DNA of 11,506 nt from Cephalothrix spiralis (lineage: Eukaryota; Nemertea; Palaeonemertea; Archinemertea; Cephalotrichidae), in assembly GCA_032353305.1 (NCBI GenBank), contig JAUCNG010371705.1:1-11506 (forward strand). The letters run 5' to 3'. Positions 1 to 10,000 of the stretch are shown here, one piece after another. A program made the translations under genes and the position numbers. Position 1 is the first letter of the stretch, and each line of letters opens with the position of its first letter. Below the pieces are notes generated by a model. The model did no database searches. It saw only the letters and a program-made list of their open reading frames with translations, and was not told where the DNA came from.

Positions 1-198
1 ACCGATTAGCAGTGGGATTTTGACCCCGAAGGGAGGGACAGTGTCCCACTCCACGTATTTAACCTGACCGAGCCACCCGGGAAGCTATGCGCTGAGGAAC
101 TTGCTTAAGGATCCACCCGATGGGAAGTGGTGTCCGAGCCGGGTCTCGAACCCGGGAGCTCCGGACTCTTAGACCGACGCTTTGCCACCGTGCCGTAC
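1..198 (-). repeat. tRNA-derived SINE, family A, copy 1 (3' tail cut by window edge)
   Basis: Read on the minus strand this starts near 198 with a tRNA-like head. An A-box-like TGGCAAAGCGTC lies at about 177-190 and a perfect B box, GGTTCGAGACC, at 142-152. A non-tRNA body follows, including TGGCTCGGTCAGG and CCTCCCTTCGGGG, ending CACTGCTAATCGG. The same order and motifs occur at 7925-8138 with roughly 80% identity by eye, which shows it is an interspersed repeat. The head does not fold into a complete cloverleaf, so it is not a working tRNA gene. Confidence 0.85.
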
Positions 199-358
199 AT
201 CGCTATTGCTGTTGCTACCAAGTTTGGGCCACTGTGCATCGACCCGTATAAATATATCAGGCCGAGGCAGGAATCGAAAACACACTCATGACGATTGATG
301 ACGTTATTATTATGAAAATAGTTTGGTCAGCGCCTCTACCAACTGTGCAGTGCTCTTA
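199..358 (-). repeat. tRNA-like SINE, family B, copy 1, cut by the family A insertion
   Basis: On the minus strand a head reads CACAGTTGGTAGAGGCGC (A-box-like, about 328-345), then an AT-rich stretch with AACGTCATCAATCGTCATGA, then a degraded B box TTTTCGATTCC at 270-280. The body contains CTTGGTAGCAACAGCAATAGCG, which matches AACTGGGTAGCAACCACGAAATAG in the copy at 8296. The body stops where the family A SINE begins, which suggests the family A copy landed inside this one. Confidence 0.6.
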
Positions 359-425
359 GATTAATGTCCTACTTTTAGACCAAATTATGAATTTTTTTGC
401 TTTATTTTGACGAATGCAAATTTTT

Positions 426-450
426 CGGCTCGCGCCTACGGCGCTCGCTC
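426..450. repeat. GC-rich interspersed motif, copy 1
   Basis: CGGCTCGCGCCTACGGCGCTCG is a GC-rich island in AT-rich sequence. A related stretch, GTCGCTCATGCCTACTGCGCTCG, lies at 1691-1715, and both follow a T-rich run with CGAA or CGAAAA. This looks like the same end of a dispersed element; the element type cannot be told. Confidence 0.4.
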
Positions 451-627
451 TTATTAACGAATTATAAATCTTTCTTATCTTTATTGCTAATACTTCATAA
501 CTTTACCTAAAGAACTTTTACTAAATAACTAGATATACCTATGGCCTAATATACCTCCAATTCCGCGTATTTATCTGGTTGTCCTACTTAATTTCCGAAA
601 AAGTCCTACTTTTTTGTAGGGGCAGAC

Positions 628-646
628 TTGGAGCACTGTGCTCCAA
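628..646. repeat. Near-perfect palindrome, 9-bp arms
   Basis: TTGGAGCACTGTGCTCCAA has 9-base arms around one central T. It could form a hairpin or be a remnant terminal repeat. No function is assigned. Confidence 0.5.
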
Positions 647-769
647 AACTGCACTGGAATAGGACTTCTCATAAAAGTTCAGCTAATGGGATCTGTTTCT
701 AATTCTTTGTTTACATGATCCTGAGACGGGTGTAAACTGAATATTAAATCTTATTTCCTCTTTTTTTAG

Positions 770-1024
770 ACGATGCCTTAAAGACTTATTTGGATCTTGA
801 TCCTCCTAAAATTTCTAAAGAAGACATTGAACTCTGGTCACAGGGCCAAGATATTTTTAAGTGCTTCCGATGCCACCCGTCTGTGGAAATGGTCAACTAC
901 GAAGAATTCCGTGGTAGTCGTATACGACAAAAAGCTAACATTGAAAACATTTCCTTAATCCAGTATATCAAAACTAATATGACTCCTGATAACCCTTATT
1001 TTGAAGTCAAATTACTAGAAAAAG
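770..1024 (+). CDS. Exon 1: N-terminal segment and start of first SPRY domain
   Basis: The acceptor is a T-rich tract ending in TTTTTTTAG at 768-769; the donor is AAAG|GTATGT at 1025. The first two bases complete a codon begun in an unseen upstream exon, so this is not the first exon of the gene. It encodes residues 1-84. The first 40 or so are acidic and polar, with two cysteines in the segment KCFRCHP. From about residue 45 the pattern resembles the entry to a SPRY domain and ends in the typical strand PYFEVKLLEK. The exon ends in phase 1. No start codon is assigned; the methionines present are internal. Confidence 0.8.
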
Positions 1025-4000
1025 GTATGTGTACGTGACTGAGAGTGTGTTTGTCACTCCGACGCCTAAATGGAAAATCCGATCAATACTATTGATTTCC
1101 TTATCCTTAATGAATTCTGAGATTAAAAGAAAAAGAATTAAAGATCATTAAAGGTTAAAGATTATATATATACACGTTGTCTACTCCTTCTATATTTTCT
1201 ATATAAAAGATATATGGTCAAATATAGGAGGTCCTATTTGTATATGATGAAATTATCCTATGATTCCTATATTTTACAGGGGTATTTTGAAAAATTGAGA
1301 TTAGGCAATCACTCACCTCCAAAATGTCATGGAATAAATTGGAAAAGGCTGTTGAAAGTTTTTTCAGGGCCAGGTGGGGCCACCCTAAATTTTTTTACCA
1401 TCCACCCATTTTTTGCCATTTTTCTTATAAATTCTATTTGAAATGGTGCTTCAATCTCATTTAAGTAATAATACTGGTTTTGTAATTCAAAATACATGAT
1501 TAAACGCCTAAAAATGGTAAAAAAAACATAGAAGGTAAAAATTGTCCAGAAAATGGAAAGAAGTGGTTTTGCCCCAAAAATATACTCACCTCTAGCAATT
1601 AGTGTGTGCCAATTTTTTCCATGACCTCGCCCCCGGCCCCCTGTATTTTAGGGTTTATTTCGTCTTTTTATTTGAAAAAATATCGAAAATTGTCGCTCAT
1701 GCCTACTGCGCTCGATTATAAACTATATTTAATCACATCAGTGGCTTTAACACGTTGCGAGTCACTGGCTCAAGTCTACAAGAACATAATTCATAAAGAA
1801 AATAAGGTTATCTGTTTTGTTTTAACATTAAAATGTACGTACGCTCAATCCTATTAAAAGTTCGTTCATCGTTAAATTTTCCTATTGTTTTATAACAAAC
1901 CTACATTTCCTATAAAATATACCTGTATAATGAAGTTAGTTGACATTATGATTTATGTATATATTATATATTTTTCCGTTTCAGCTGGAAATGGTAGTAT
2001 TACAGTAGGCGTTGCAACGCAGTCATTTCCTAATTCAGAAAAACATATAGGACAAACATATAACAGTTGTGCCTATTCTGGAATTGATGGTGTTATACGG
2101 TCCGACGAAACAAAAATACTCACCGAAACTTTAAAACCAGGTAAATTGTTCACTCCTCGAAATAATTTAATTCAGATATTTTTTTATCCAGGTTCAAATT
2201 TGTCTTAGATTATACATGTACTATTTTACTAGTACTCGGTTATACAAATATTGATCTATTATTATACATGTAGTAGATTGTATACCATTATATATTTTGA
2301 GGTCAGACTTAATGCAGGCCTACTCAACCTTTTAACAACCTTAAAACCTGGACATTATCAATTTATCATGTGCTACAATATACCAATTATGGTGCATGTG
2401 ATAGAAAAATAATTGTATAAGGTCAGATTTGTATGTCCGAGTCTGGCTGGTGTAAGACTACTAATTGTTACCCAATCTTTTTAGTTCTAATAACATTTAC
2501 TACTAAAAGGGTAATTTAAAAAATAACTGTTGGGGACTTTCAAACCATTTGAGATATACGCCATTTTGATAGGGGGTGTTAAAAAGTGTCAAGTTGTACT
2601 TTATTTTCGGAAAATATACGTTGTTTTGAAGAACTTGGTGAATTTTTTTAGGCGCTAATAAAATCCCTGGACCTGGCACCTAAGATAGCAGCACCAACAT
2701 CATACCGAAGTGCCAGTTCACATATTTGCAAAAGCATAATCATAAAACTATGTGTGCTATTCGAAATACCCATATTTACATCAAAATTTCATTACCCTAG
2801 CCCGATTAGGAGTCTCAAAATTAAGCAAACCGGATACGCGGCGTCTCAAAAAATGGCCGTTTTTAGTTAGGGCACTTCTGATTGAGATAAAAAAATATTG
2901 GTGTTTTTGAATTCCTTGGATGAGAAAACCGTGGGTTAGGTCAAGGTTTCATGTTCCTAAGCCTATTACCTTCCGAATCAAGAATCCGCAAATACAAAAT
3001 TATAATTTGTTTGCGAATTTTTATAGTCGTATATGAAAATCGTGTGTGAGTTAAGTCAAATATAGTCGCTAATAATTCTGAACTTGGGTCATCAAACTTG
3101 AAATTATAAATATGTGTATTTGAATAACGAATTCTCTGTTTCCTTTTCAGGTGATGTTCTAGGGTGCTGTTTAGAATATTGGTCTCAATCTACTGGTGTA
3201 GTTTTGTTCATATTGAACAATAAACACAAATACAGAGTACAATTTTATCCTAATGGAGAACCAATATATGCTTCCATTACCTTTGATAGTACTGTTGACG
3301 ATACACCAATTGAATGTGAATGTTTATGGCCTGATCAGGTCGAAGAATCTCATATGCCGAAATTAAGTTTGGTAAGAACGAAAAATGTTTTGCTGTTTTT
3401 ACTCAATTAATCATTATCATTACAGTGATAACCTACCTCTGGGTAGGCCTACTACTGATTCCCTCATGATCATGGGCTAATGCCGATCACATGTCAGCCT
3501 GGGAACCGCCTTATCGGCTACTCTTAACCTGCATTGCATTTATGAGGGCCCTGATGGGGTTAAACGGGATCCGGAATAAGCCCTAAATGGCACATACGGG
3601 ATCGGAATAGGCCCACAGAACGGGATTCGGGGAAATGGGGGCCTTAACGGTTACGGGAGACGGGAAATGGAAATCAAACGGTAGCGGGAGACGGGAAACG
3701 TAAATAAGACGATCATGATATGATCATACATTCACAAATGGGATCGGGATATAGCCTTTTTTTCTAAACGGGAACGAGATATAGCCTTTTTTCTGAACGG
3801 ATTTTTCTATAAACGAACATTACACACCAAGCCGTTTGGTTTGTGGTCACGTTTTCTACAACCCAGTATCCAGACTAGGTGTAAGCTTAATAGATACAAT
3901 ATGCGGAAATGGGAATCAAACCTACGACCATGAAATTGTCATGATATAAGTATTTCGCGACACTTTATGTGGTCATGTTATGATAACGTTGATTACGTCA

Positions 4001-7000
4001 CGACCATTAGGAACAGAGCGTCTACCAACTGAGCTAACTGATTTGCGAATGCATACAAGTAGCCGATGAGGCGGAAGCCCAGCCTAGCGAAAACGTTAGT
4101 TAAGTTATCTCAATTGCCTAAAAATCTCGGGTCAATCAGCAAATCTCAAAAAATCAGTTGAGATCAATCGATCATGACGCCATCAATCTTCAGGTCGCAG
4201 GTCCAAATTCTAAAGGCTAAATATATAATAGTCGACACTGCAAAAACCAAGAGCTTGGTGTTTTCGAAAACAACTAACTCGACACTTAGATGATCTCATA
4301 GGTCTCTTTGGGCTAGAATAGCTGATTAGTGGTTCCAGCAGGTTACAGTGTTATGTACCCACTCTCAAAGATAAACGTTTTGACCAGGCAAACTCAGTTG
4401 CTAAAAGTTAGTCTTACCACTGGTCTTACTAAAAACTAGTCATAAATTGTATTTTTCATTTTCAGTCTAATTTAACATTTTGGCTTTTACATCCATGTAT
4501 TTATGCTGATGGCAATCTAATGACATTAGATCACTGTGAATCTGGTTTAAAAAGATATAACGCTCAAGCTCCGTCTCCACTTTATAAAGAAGGTATGTTA
4601 CATTTTATTGTTTATTAAAATTCACTGTTATATGTATACACAGGTTTATGGAACTTTTGGCGTCCAACCTTCAGACCCCAGTTTTCTGATTCGCATGGTC
4701 AAATAAAATAATAAGATACCATTTTCGATTTGGTTTGACCAATTTTGGGGGCCCAGGGTATAGATTTTCGAAAAATTATATTGGCCCCTGAGAAAATATA
4801 AACTTGAACCTAGAATTTTCACAAGCTTTCCAAAAATATAAGGGTTGATGGGGTTTAGGCCCACACTTCTGTGATTATCGCGCGCCAAAAGCTCCATAAA
4901 CCTGTGTATGTTTATATATTCTTAAAAAATTTCATGTTGTAGCAATCAAACGTTTAAAATCCAAGTATCCGTCACTGTCCGTCACTCATTTCAGTCGTCG
5001 CACATATTTTGCCGCGTTTCCATGGTTTCGTTTCATTTTATAAAAATGAAAGTGTGATACAGTATTCAGATTATACATATCAGAATAAAGTTACTATTTT
5101 TTTTGCAGCTGATGATTATTTTGAAGTCCGCATTTTGGAATGTCCGTCCGGGACTGCCCCTGCAATCGGCCTGACCCCTGCGCATTCCTCTGATGACGTC
5201 ATTTTAGGTTTAGATTCTGGTACGATTGCCTATCGTCCTGATACTCCAGATATTTTGTATAATGCGGGTAAGTAACATCAATTATTCGTCGGGTATTCAA
5301 CGATTTGTGTTTAACAATCTACTCTCGATATTCGTGTAAGTGCCCCATGATGAACAACTAACAACGTCATATGGTGTTATGATTGTCTTTAGGATAAGTC
5401 ATTTTTTATAATTCGTATAAACAAAACCAAAACGAAACAAAGATATTAAACAAAAGAAGATTGGAATCTAATTAGTATTTGGCTGAGGCTTAAAGGGACA
5501 CTATGGGCGGGAAACTTAATGTCTTTAACAACATATGTCAGTCACTGTGAGACACTGATGTTTAAATATTTGAATGTGTATACATGTCGACATTGAGACT
5601 AGTACCCTGCACTAATGCAGATCCATGGCTTTTTTTATCTAATTTGACGACAATGTACATTACTTCAATTTTCAACAAATCGTAGACCACTCACAAAATA
5701 AGTATTAAAAGGCAAAAAAATAACGAAGACATTCAAAAAAGTTTTGAACTTAAGATTATTTGAGCGATAGAATCTTTGTTTTACTCTAACCTAACATGTA
5801 TTCTCTGAAATAAAAGAAAACATTATTTATGAAATCGTTCATTAACTGAAGATCAATCGTGAACTTTTATATCACTCAGGGCGTGTTTGTTTAACCATCC
5901 GGCTCCCTCAATTTTGGGAATCAAGCTCATTTAAAGTTACCATTCTTTATCTTTCAGTGTCAACGAAGGTCGATGTCAGAAATAAGGCCGAACCAGGAGA
6001 CACAATCGGCTGTGGATTGGTCTTTTTTGAGCACATTGACACAAGTGGACGTGAACAGCAATCAGTTGTGGTGTACTATACGCGAAATGGTGATGTATTA
6101 TTTCACTGTGTCATGAATCAGCGGGCTGGAGGGCTTTATCCAACTATATGTTTTAGAAATGAAGGTATGTTGGTCCCGATTGCAATTTGAATTACGGAAA
6201 ACTCTTAAGTAAACTCTATATTAAATTTAGACTAAGAATTGATCTTATAGCGCCACTATGACGTCAGACCGGGTACCTATATATCTTGATATGTGTGGTT
6301 TCTCCGGAAATTACGTCATTTCTATATGCAGCGCCATGTCATCAATACTTATCCTATTTTCCAAGGTTCATCTTCGACTGTCGAATATATCACAAGCAAA
6401 GACGTGATTTTTATACCAAAATTGGTATCAATCCAAATTTATTCTTAAATATATCAAGTGAAGAAAATGAAACCTGTTAATGCCAAAAATACAGCGAAAT
6501 TCATAAACTCTATATATTACTCCAGAAAACTTATTATTAATCCATAAATCATCTAGCAAAATTATTACCTTAATATTCTATAGTGTCCTATAAACCCATT
6601 TTGGGTTGGGCATCTCCTTAACACATGTGTGTAACTATATAATTATTATATATACTATGCAAACATTACTGTACTATAAATTGTAAAGATGTGTGACACT
6701 CTAATAAAATATTTTCATTCTTCATTCATGTATCATAATAGGCTATTAATGGGGGATAAAAAATGTTTTCCCCTCGGCTGCTGCCTCACATCGAGTATGA
6801 ACGGTGTTGTCCCTCGAACTGATATATCAGTTTTCATCTTTTTGCAAGATATAATATAGAACCTTACAAATATTTTTTTATATTTCAGGCGAAGGGCTTG
6901 AAGTTGTGTTAGGAGCCAAATGCCCATTGCCTCAAGCAGTAATCGAAGAATGGACCAAAGAAGCTAATTTGAAGTTGAAAAAGTCGAAAAGAAGTGATAC

Positions 7001-10000
7001 TGACGATTTTGGTCAAGAAATGATTGCAGACCTTATCAATCACACAGACATTCTCGATGGTATTTTAAATTATTCTTATAACATTATGTGTAGTAAATCG
7101 GTAGACATATCCTAGTGCGTAGCCATGGACTGTTTGTAAAACATGAGGCCTTGCCCGAAGATAGACCCAACTAATCCCTCTTGTAATTTTCGAGATATGC
7201 GCAGTAGAATTGTAGGTTGCTCATACAAAGCGCAAAAATGACATCGGATTCGGGTTGAGTATACGTGGGAGTCGATGGTTTCCTTGGAATCTCCTCTTGA
7301 TACCTGGTTTTTCACAAACAATATATTTTACGTCTGTCCAAGATAGCACAAATCTTTCGTCCTTTACTAATTTCGATAGGTATTACATCTATGTGAGATT
7401 TATATACAATGCTAATGTCAAGGATCTTCGATGCGTTACGATTTAGAATCACATTCGACAAAAGTATCCTATTTATTTAGAATTATGTCAAAATCTACTT
7501 ATGCTCACATACATTGTATATCGATTAATATCACCAAAATAGGAGCTAAGTCCACCAGTTGATTTCATAATATGTTCGTTTTGGGATATTTTGGATTATG
7601 AAAGCATGTAAGTTTTGAAATAAATACTCCTCAATTTTTCCTTCCAATTTTCTCGATTTCATTAATTCATGAAGTTACTAGATGTGACGTAGAAGAAGAT
7701 TTTGTACACTGTATAGGAACTTCTAGTTAAACTTGATATAAAATTATTTCTTACTTTTTAGATTTCAAAGATTATTATCGAGTCGAATCACCGTCGGCGA
7801 AAAAGGATCGTCAGATAAAAATTTGTCAGTCATTCTGAAGACGATAAAGATGTAAAGATTGCATATAAAGTATTAACAGCGTAAGTTAAAGTAAACCACA
7901 TATAATCCTTTAGTTTTATTGTGATATCCTCGGTGGAAAAGTGGTAGAGAGCCGGTCTTTGAATCCGGAGGTCCCGGGTTCGAGACCCGTGCTCGACACT
8001 ACTTTTCATCGGGAAGTACCTTGGGCAAGTCTTCAGCGTACAACCTCCTGAGTGGCTCGGTCAGGTAAAATACGTGGAGTGGGACGCTGTTCCTCCCTTC
8101 GGGGTAAGCTCCACTGCTAATCGGAAAATAAAAAATAGATTAGAGTGCGGGATAGGTCTTCAGGTAAATGCTCATGAAGCAGACCATCTGTGTCTATTTG
8201 AGCCAGTCATCTGACGCCCTCCCAATAAGTTTTTTCAAATTACAGTTAATTCTAACAACATTTCACACATGTCGTTAGCTATTTTTAATTTTAGAGGGCC
8301 AAGTTAGCTCAGTGTTGAGGCGCCAACTGTAGTCATAGTAATAGCGTCATCGATTGTCAAATTGCCAGGGTCGTGGGTTCGTTTTATTTATCTATACGAC
8401 ACACAGCACCAACTGGGTAGCAACCACGAAATAGATCGCTAACCTAAGGCTTAGTGTATGCGAGAGAAGGTCGGCACAGAAAAATTCCCCTAGAGCTCTT
8501 CAATAAGAGTAGTCGATATTGGGCTCCTCGGCTGGCTATACCCTGATTAGGCGGACTTTTGATAATAATATCGGGGCTTACTACTAGTCGAGCAGTCTGG
8601 TTATATGTTTTCTTTTTTTAAATTTTCAGGCTATTTGAGGCCGGTTACATGGCTGAATTATCTCATTGGAATCCAAGTCTACCAGAAGTTGCTCATAAGT
8701 CGGAATGTTCTCATATATATCTCGTTTGTTTGTCCTATGCCTATACCTGTGATGCTGATAAATTCCAAGAATTTGGTGTACTTAAAAAAAGAGGTAAGAC
8801 ATTTCGTTTCTACATTATATCAAATAGTCACACTTTGTACATATAAATTGTCGTTCAACAAATGAAGAAATTCTATACACTTCTGTAGATAAAAGATAAG
8901 TACACTTCATACTTCATACGTATAAACTTGCTTTCATAATGTGAAAACGTCGCAAATAAGTACACTTGTACATAAATATTGGCGTTCATCAAGTAAAGAA
9001 ATTCCATTGTGTAAATAAAAAGTCACATTTCGTACGTTTGGAATTTCTTCACTTGATGAACGCCAATTTATATGTACAAATGCTACTTATTTATATATGG
9101 AATTTTGTTATTTGTTGAATGCAAATATATTTGTACAAATTGGCGTTCGTCAAGAAATTCTGTACACTTCTGTAGATAAACTAAGTCTCGCTAAACTGGC
9201 GTTCATCAAGGAAAGAAATTCCATACACTTTTGTAGATCCAAAGGCACGCTTTGTACAAATATATTGGCATTCATCAAATGACAAAATTCTATATACTTC
9301 TGTATATAAAAAAGTCACATTTTGTACATATAAATTGGCGTTCATCAAGTGAAGATAATCCATAAACTTGCGTAAATAAACAATGCACTCTTCGTGTGCA
9401 TATATATATTGGCCTTGATCAAATGACAAAATTCCATACACATGTACGTACTTCTGTAGATAAAAAAAGTCATATTTTGTACATATAAATTGACGTTCAT
9501 CAAATGAAGATTTTCCATAAACTTGCGTCGATAAAAAAATACACTCTTCGTGTGCATATATATTGACCTTGATCAAATGACAAAATTCCATACGTATTTC
9601 TGTAGATAAAAAAAATCACACTTTGTACATATAAATTGGCGTTTATCAAGTGAAGAAATTCCATACACTTTTTTTGTAGATAAAAAATGCACATTTCGTA
9701 CAAATATATTGTTTGCACAAATATATTGGCATTCATAAAATGACAAAATTCCATATACTTCTGTATATAAAATATATATTTTGTACATATGAATTGGCGT
9801 TCATCAAGTGAAGATATTCCATAAACTTGTGTAGATAAAAAATAAACTTTTCGTGTGCATATATATTGGCCTTGAATCCCTTGATCAAATGTCAAAATTC
9901 CATATACAATTATACATGTACGTACTTCTGTAGATAAAAAAGTCACATTTTGTACATATGAATTGGCGTTCGTCAAATGAAGAAATTATATACATTTCTG

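Larger units (their letters stand above)
359..769. other. 5' non-coding stretch before exon 1
   Basis: No coding exon is supported here. It holds a GC-rich segment (426-450) in otherwise AT-rich sequence, related to 1691-1715, three copies of GTCCTACTT (366, 581 and 603) and a 19-base palindrome at 628-646. The last 20 bases are the pyrimidine tract of the exon 1 acceptor, so the whole stretch is best read as the 3' part of an upstream intron. Confidence 0.6.
3372..4465 (+). other. Intron 3, repeat-rich
   Basis: A 1094-bp GT-AG intron that joins the two SPRY domains. It holds short hairpins near 3411-3440, a 30-bp tandem repeat at about 3560-3800, and a minus-strand tRNA-like SINE at about 3830-4045. 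The remaining 400 bases show nothing identifiable. Confidence 0.65.
7881..8629 (+). other. Intron 8, inside the TIR domain
   Basis: A 749-bp GT-AG intron that splits TIR helix A. It carries two tRNA-derived SINEs on the plus strand: family A at 7925-8138 and family B at about 8296-8470. The remaining bases (8139-8295 and 8471-8629) show nothing identifiable. Confidence 0.75.

Noticed and set aside
1214-1857. Two plus-strand open frames of 75 and 83 codons in intron 1
   Set aside because: Low-complexity, AT-driven composition, no domain pattern and no supporting splice sites in phase.
3411-3440. Small hairpins (TTATCA...TGATAA and CCTACC...GGTAGG)
   Set aside because: Arms of six bases are expected by chance in a window this size, and no terminator or RNA gene context applies here.
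4646-4897. 83-codon minus-strand open frame
   Set aside because: It lies entirely inside the inverted-repeat element and shows no transposase or other domain pattern.
5009-5108. Upstream extension of the exon 5 open frame, with a methionine start
   Set aside because: It precedes a strong TTTTTTTTGCAG acceptor and the peptide does not match a SPRY domain; the SPRY pattern starts at the acceptor.
6286-6480. 64-codon open frame in intron 6
   Set aside because: No domain pattern, and no acceptor and donor pair in phase with exons 6 and 7.
7925-7998. Possible functional tRNA gene with a perfect B box
   Set aside because: The acceptor stem does not pair, the sequence continues into a conserved SINE body, and a second copy exists at 1-198.
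8605-8865. Second open frame overlapping exon 9
   Set aside because: It is a shadow of exon 9 in another frame. The exon 9 frame carries the TIR motifs and fits the phases on both sides.
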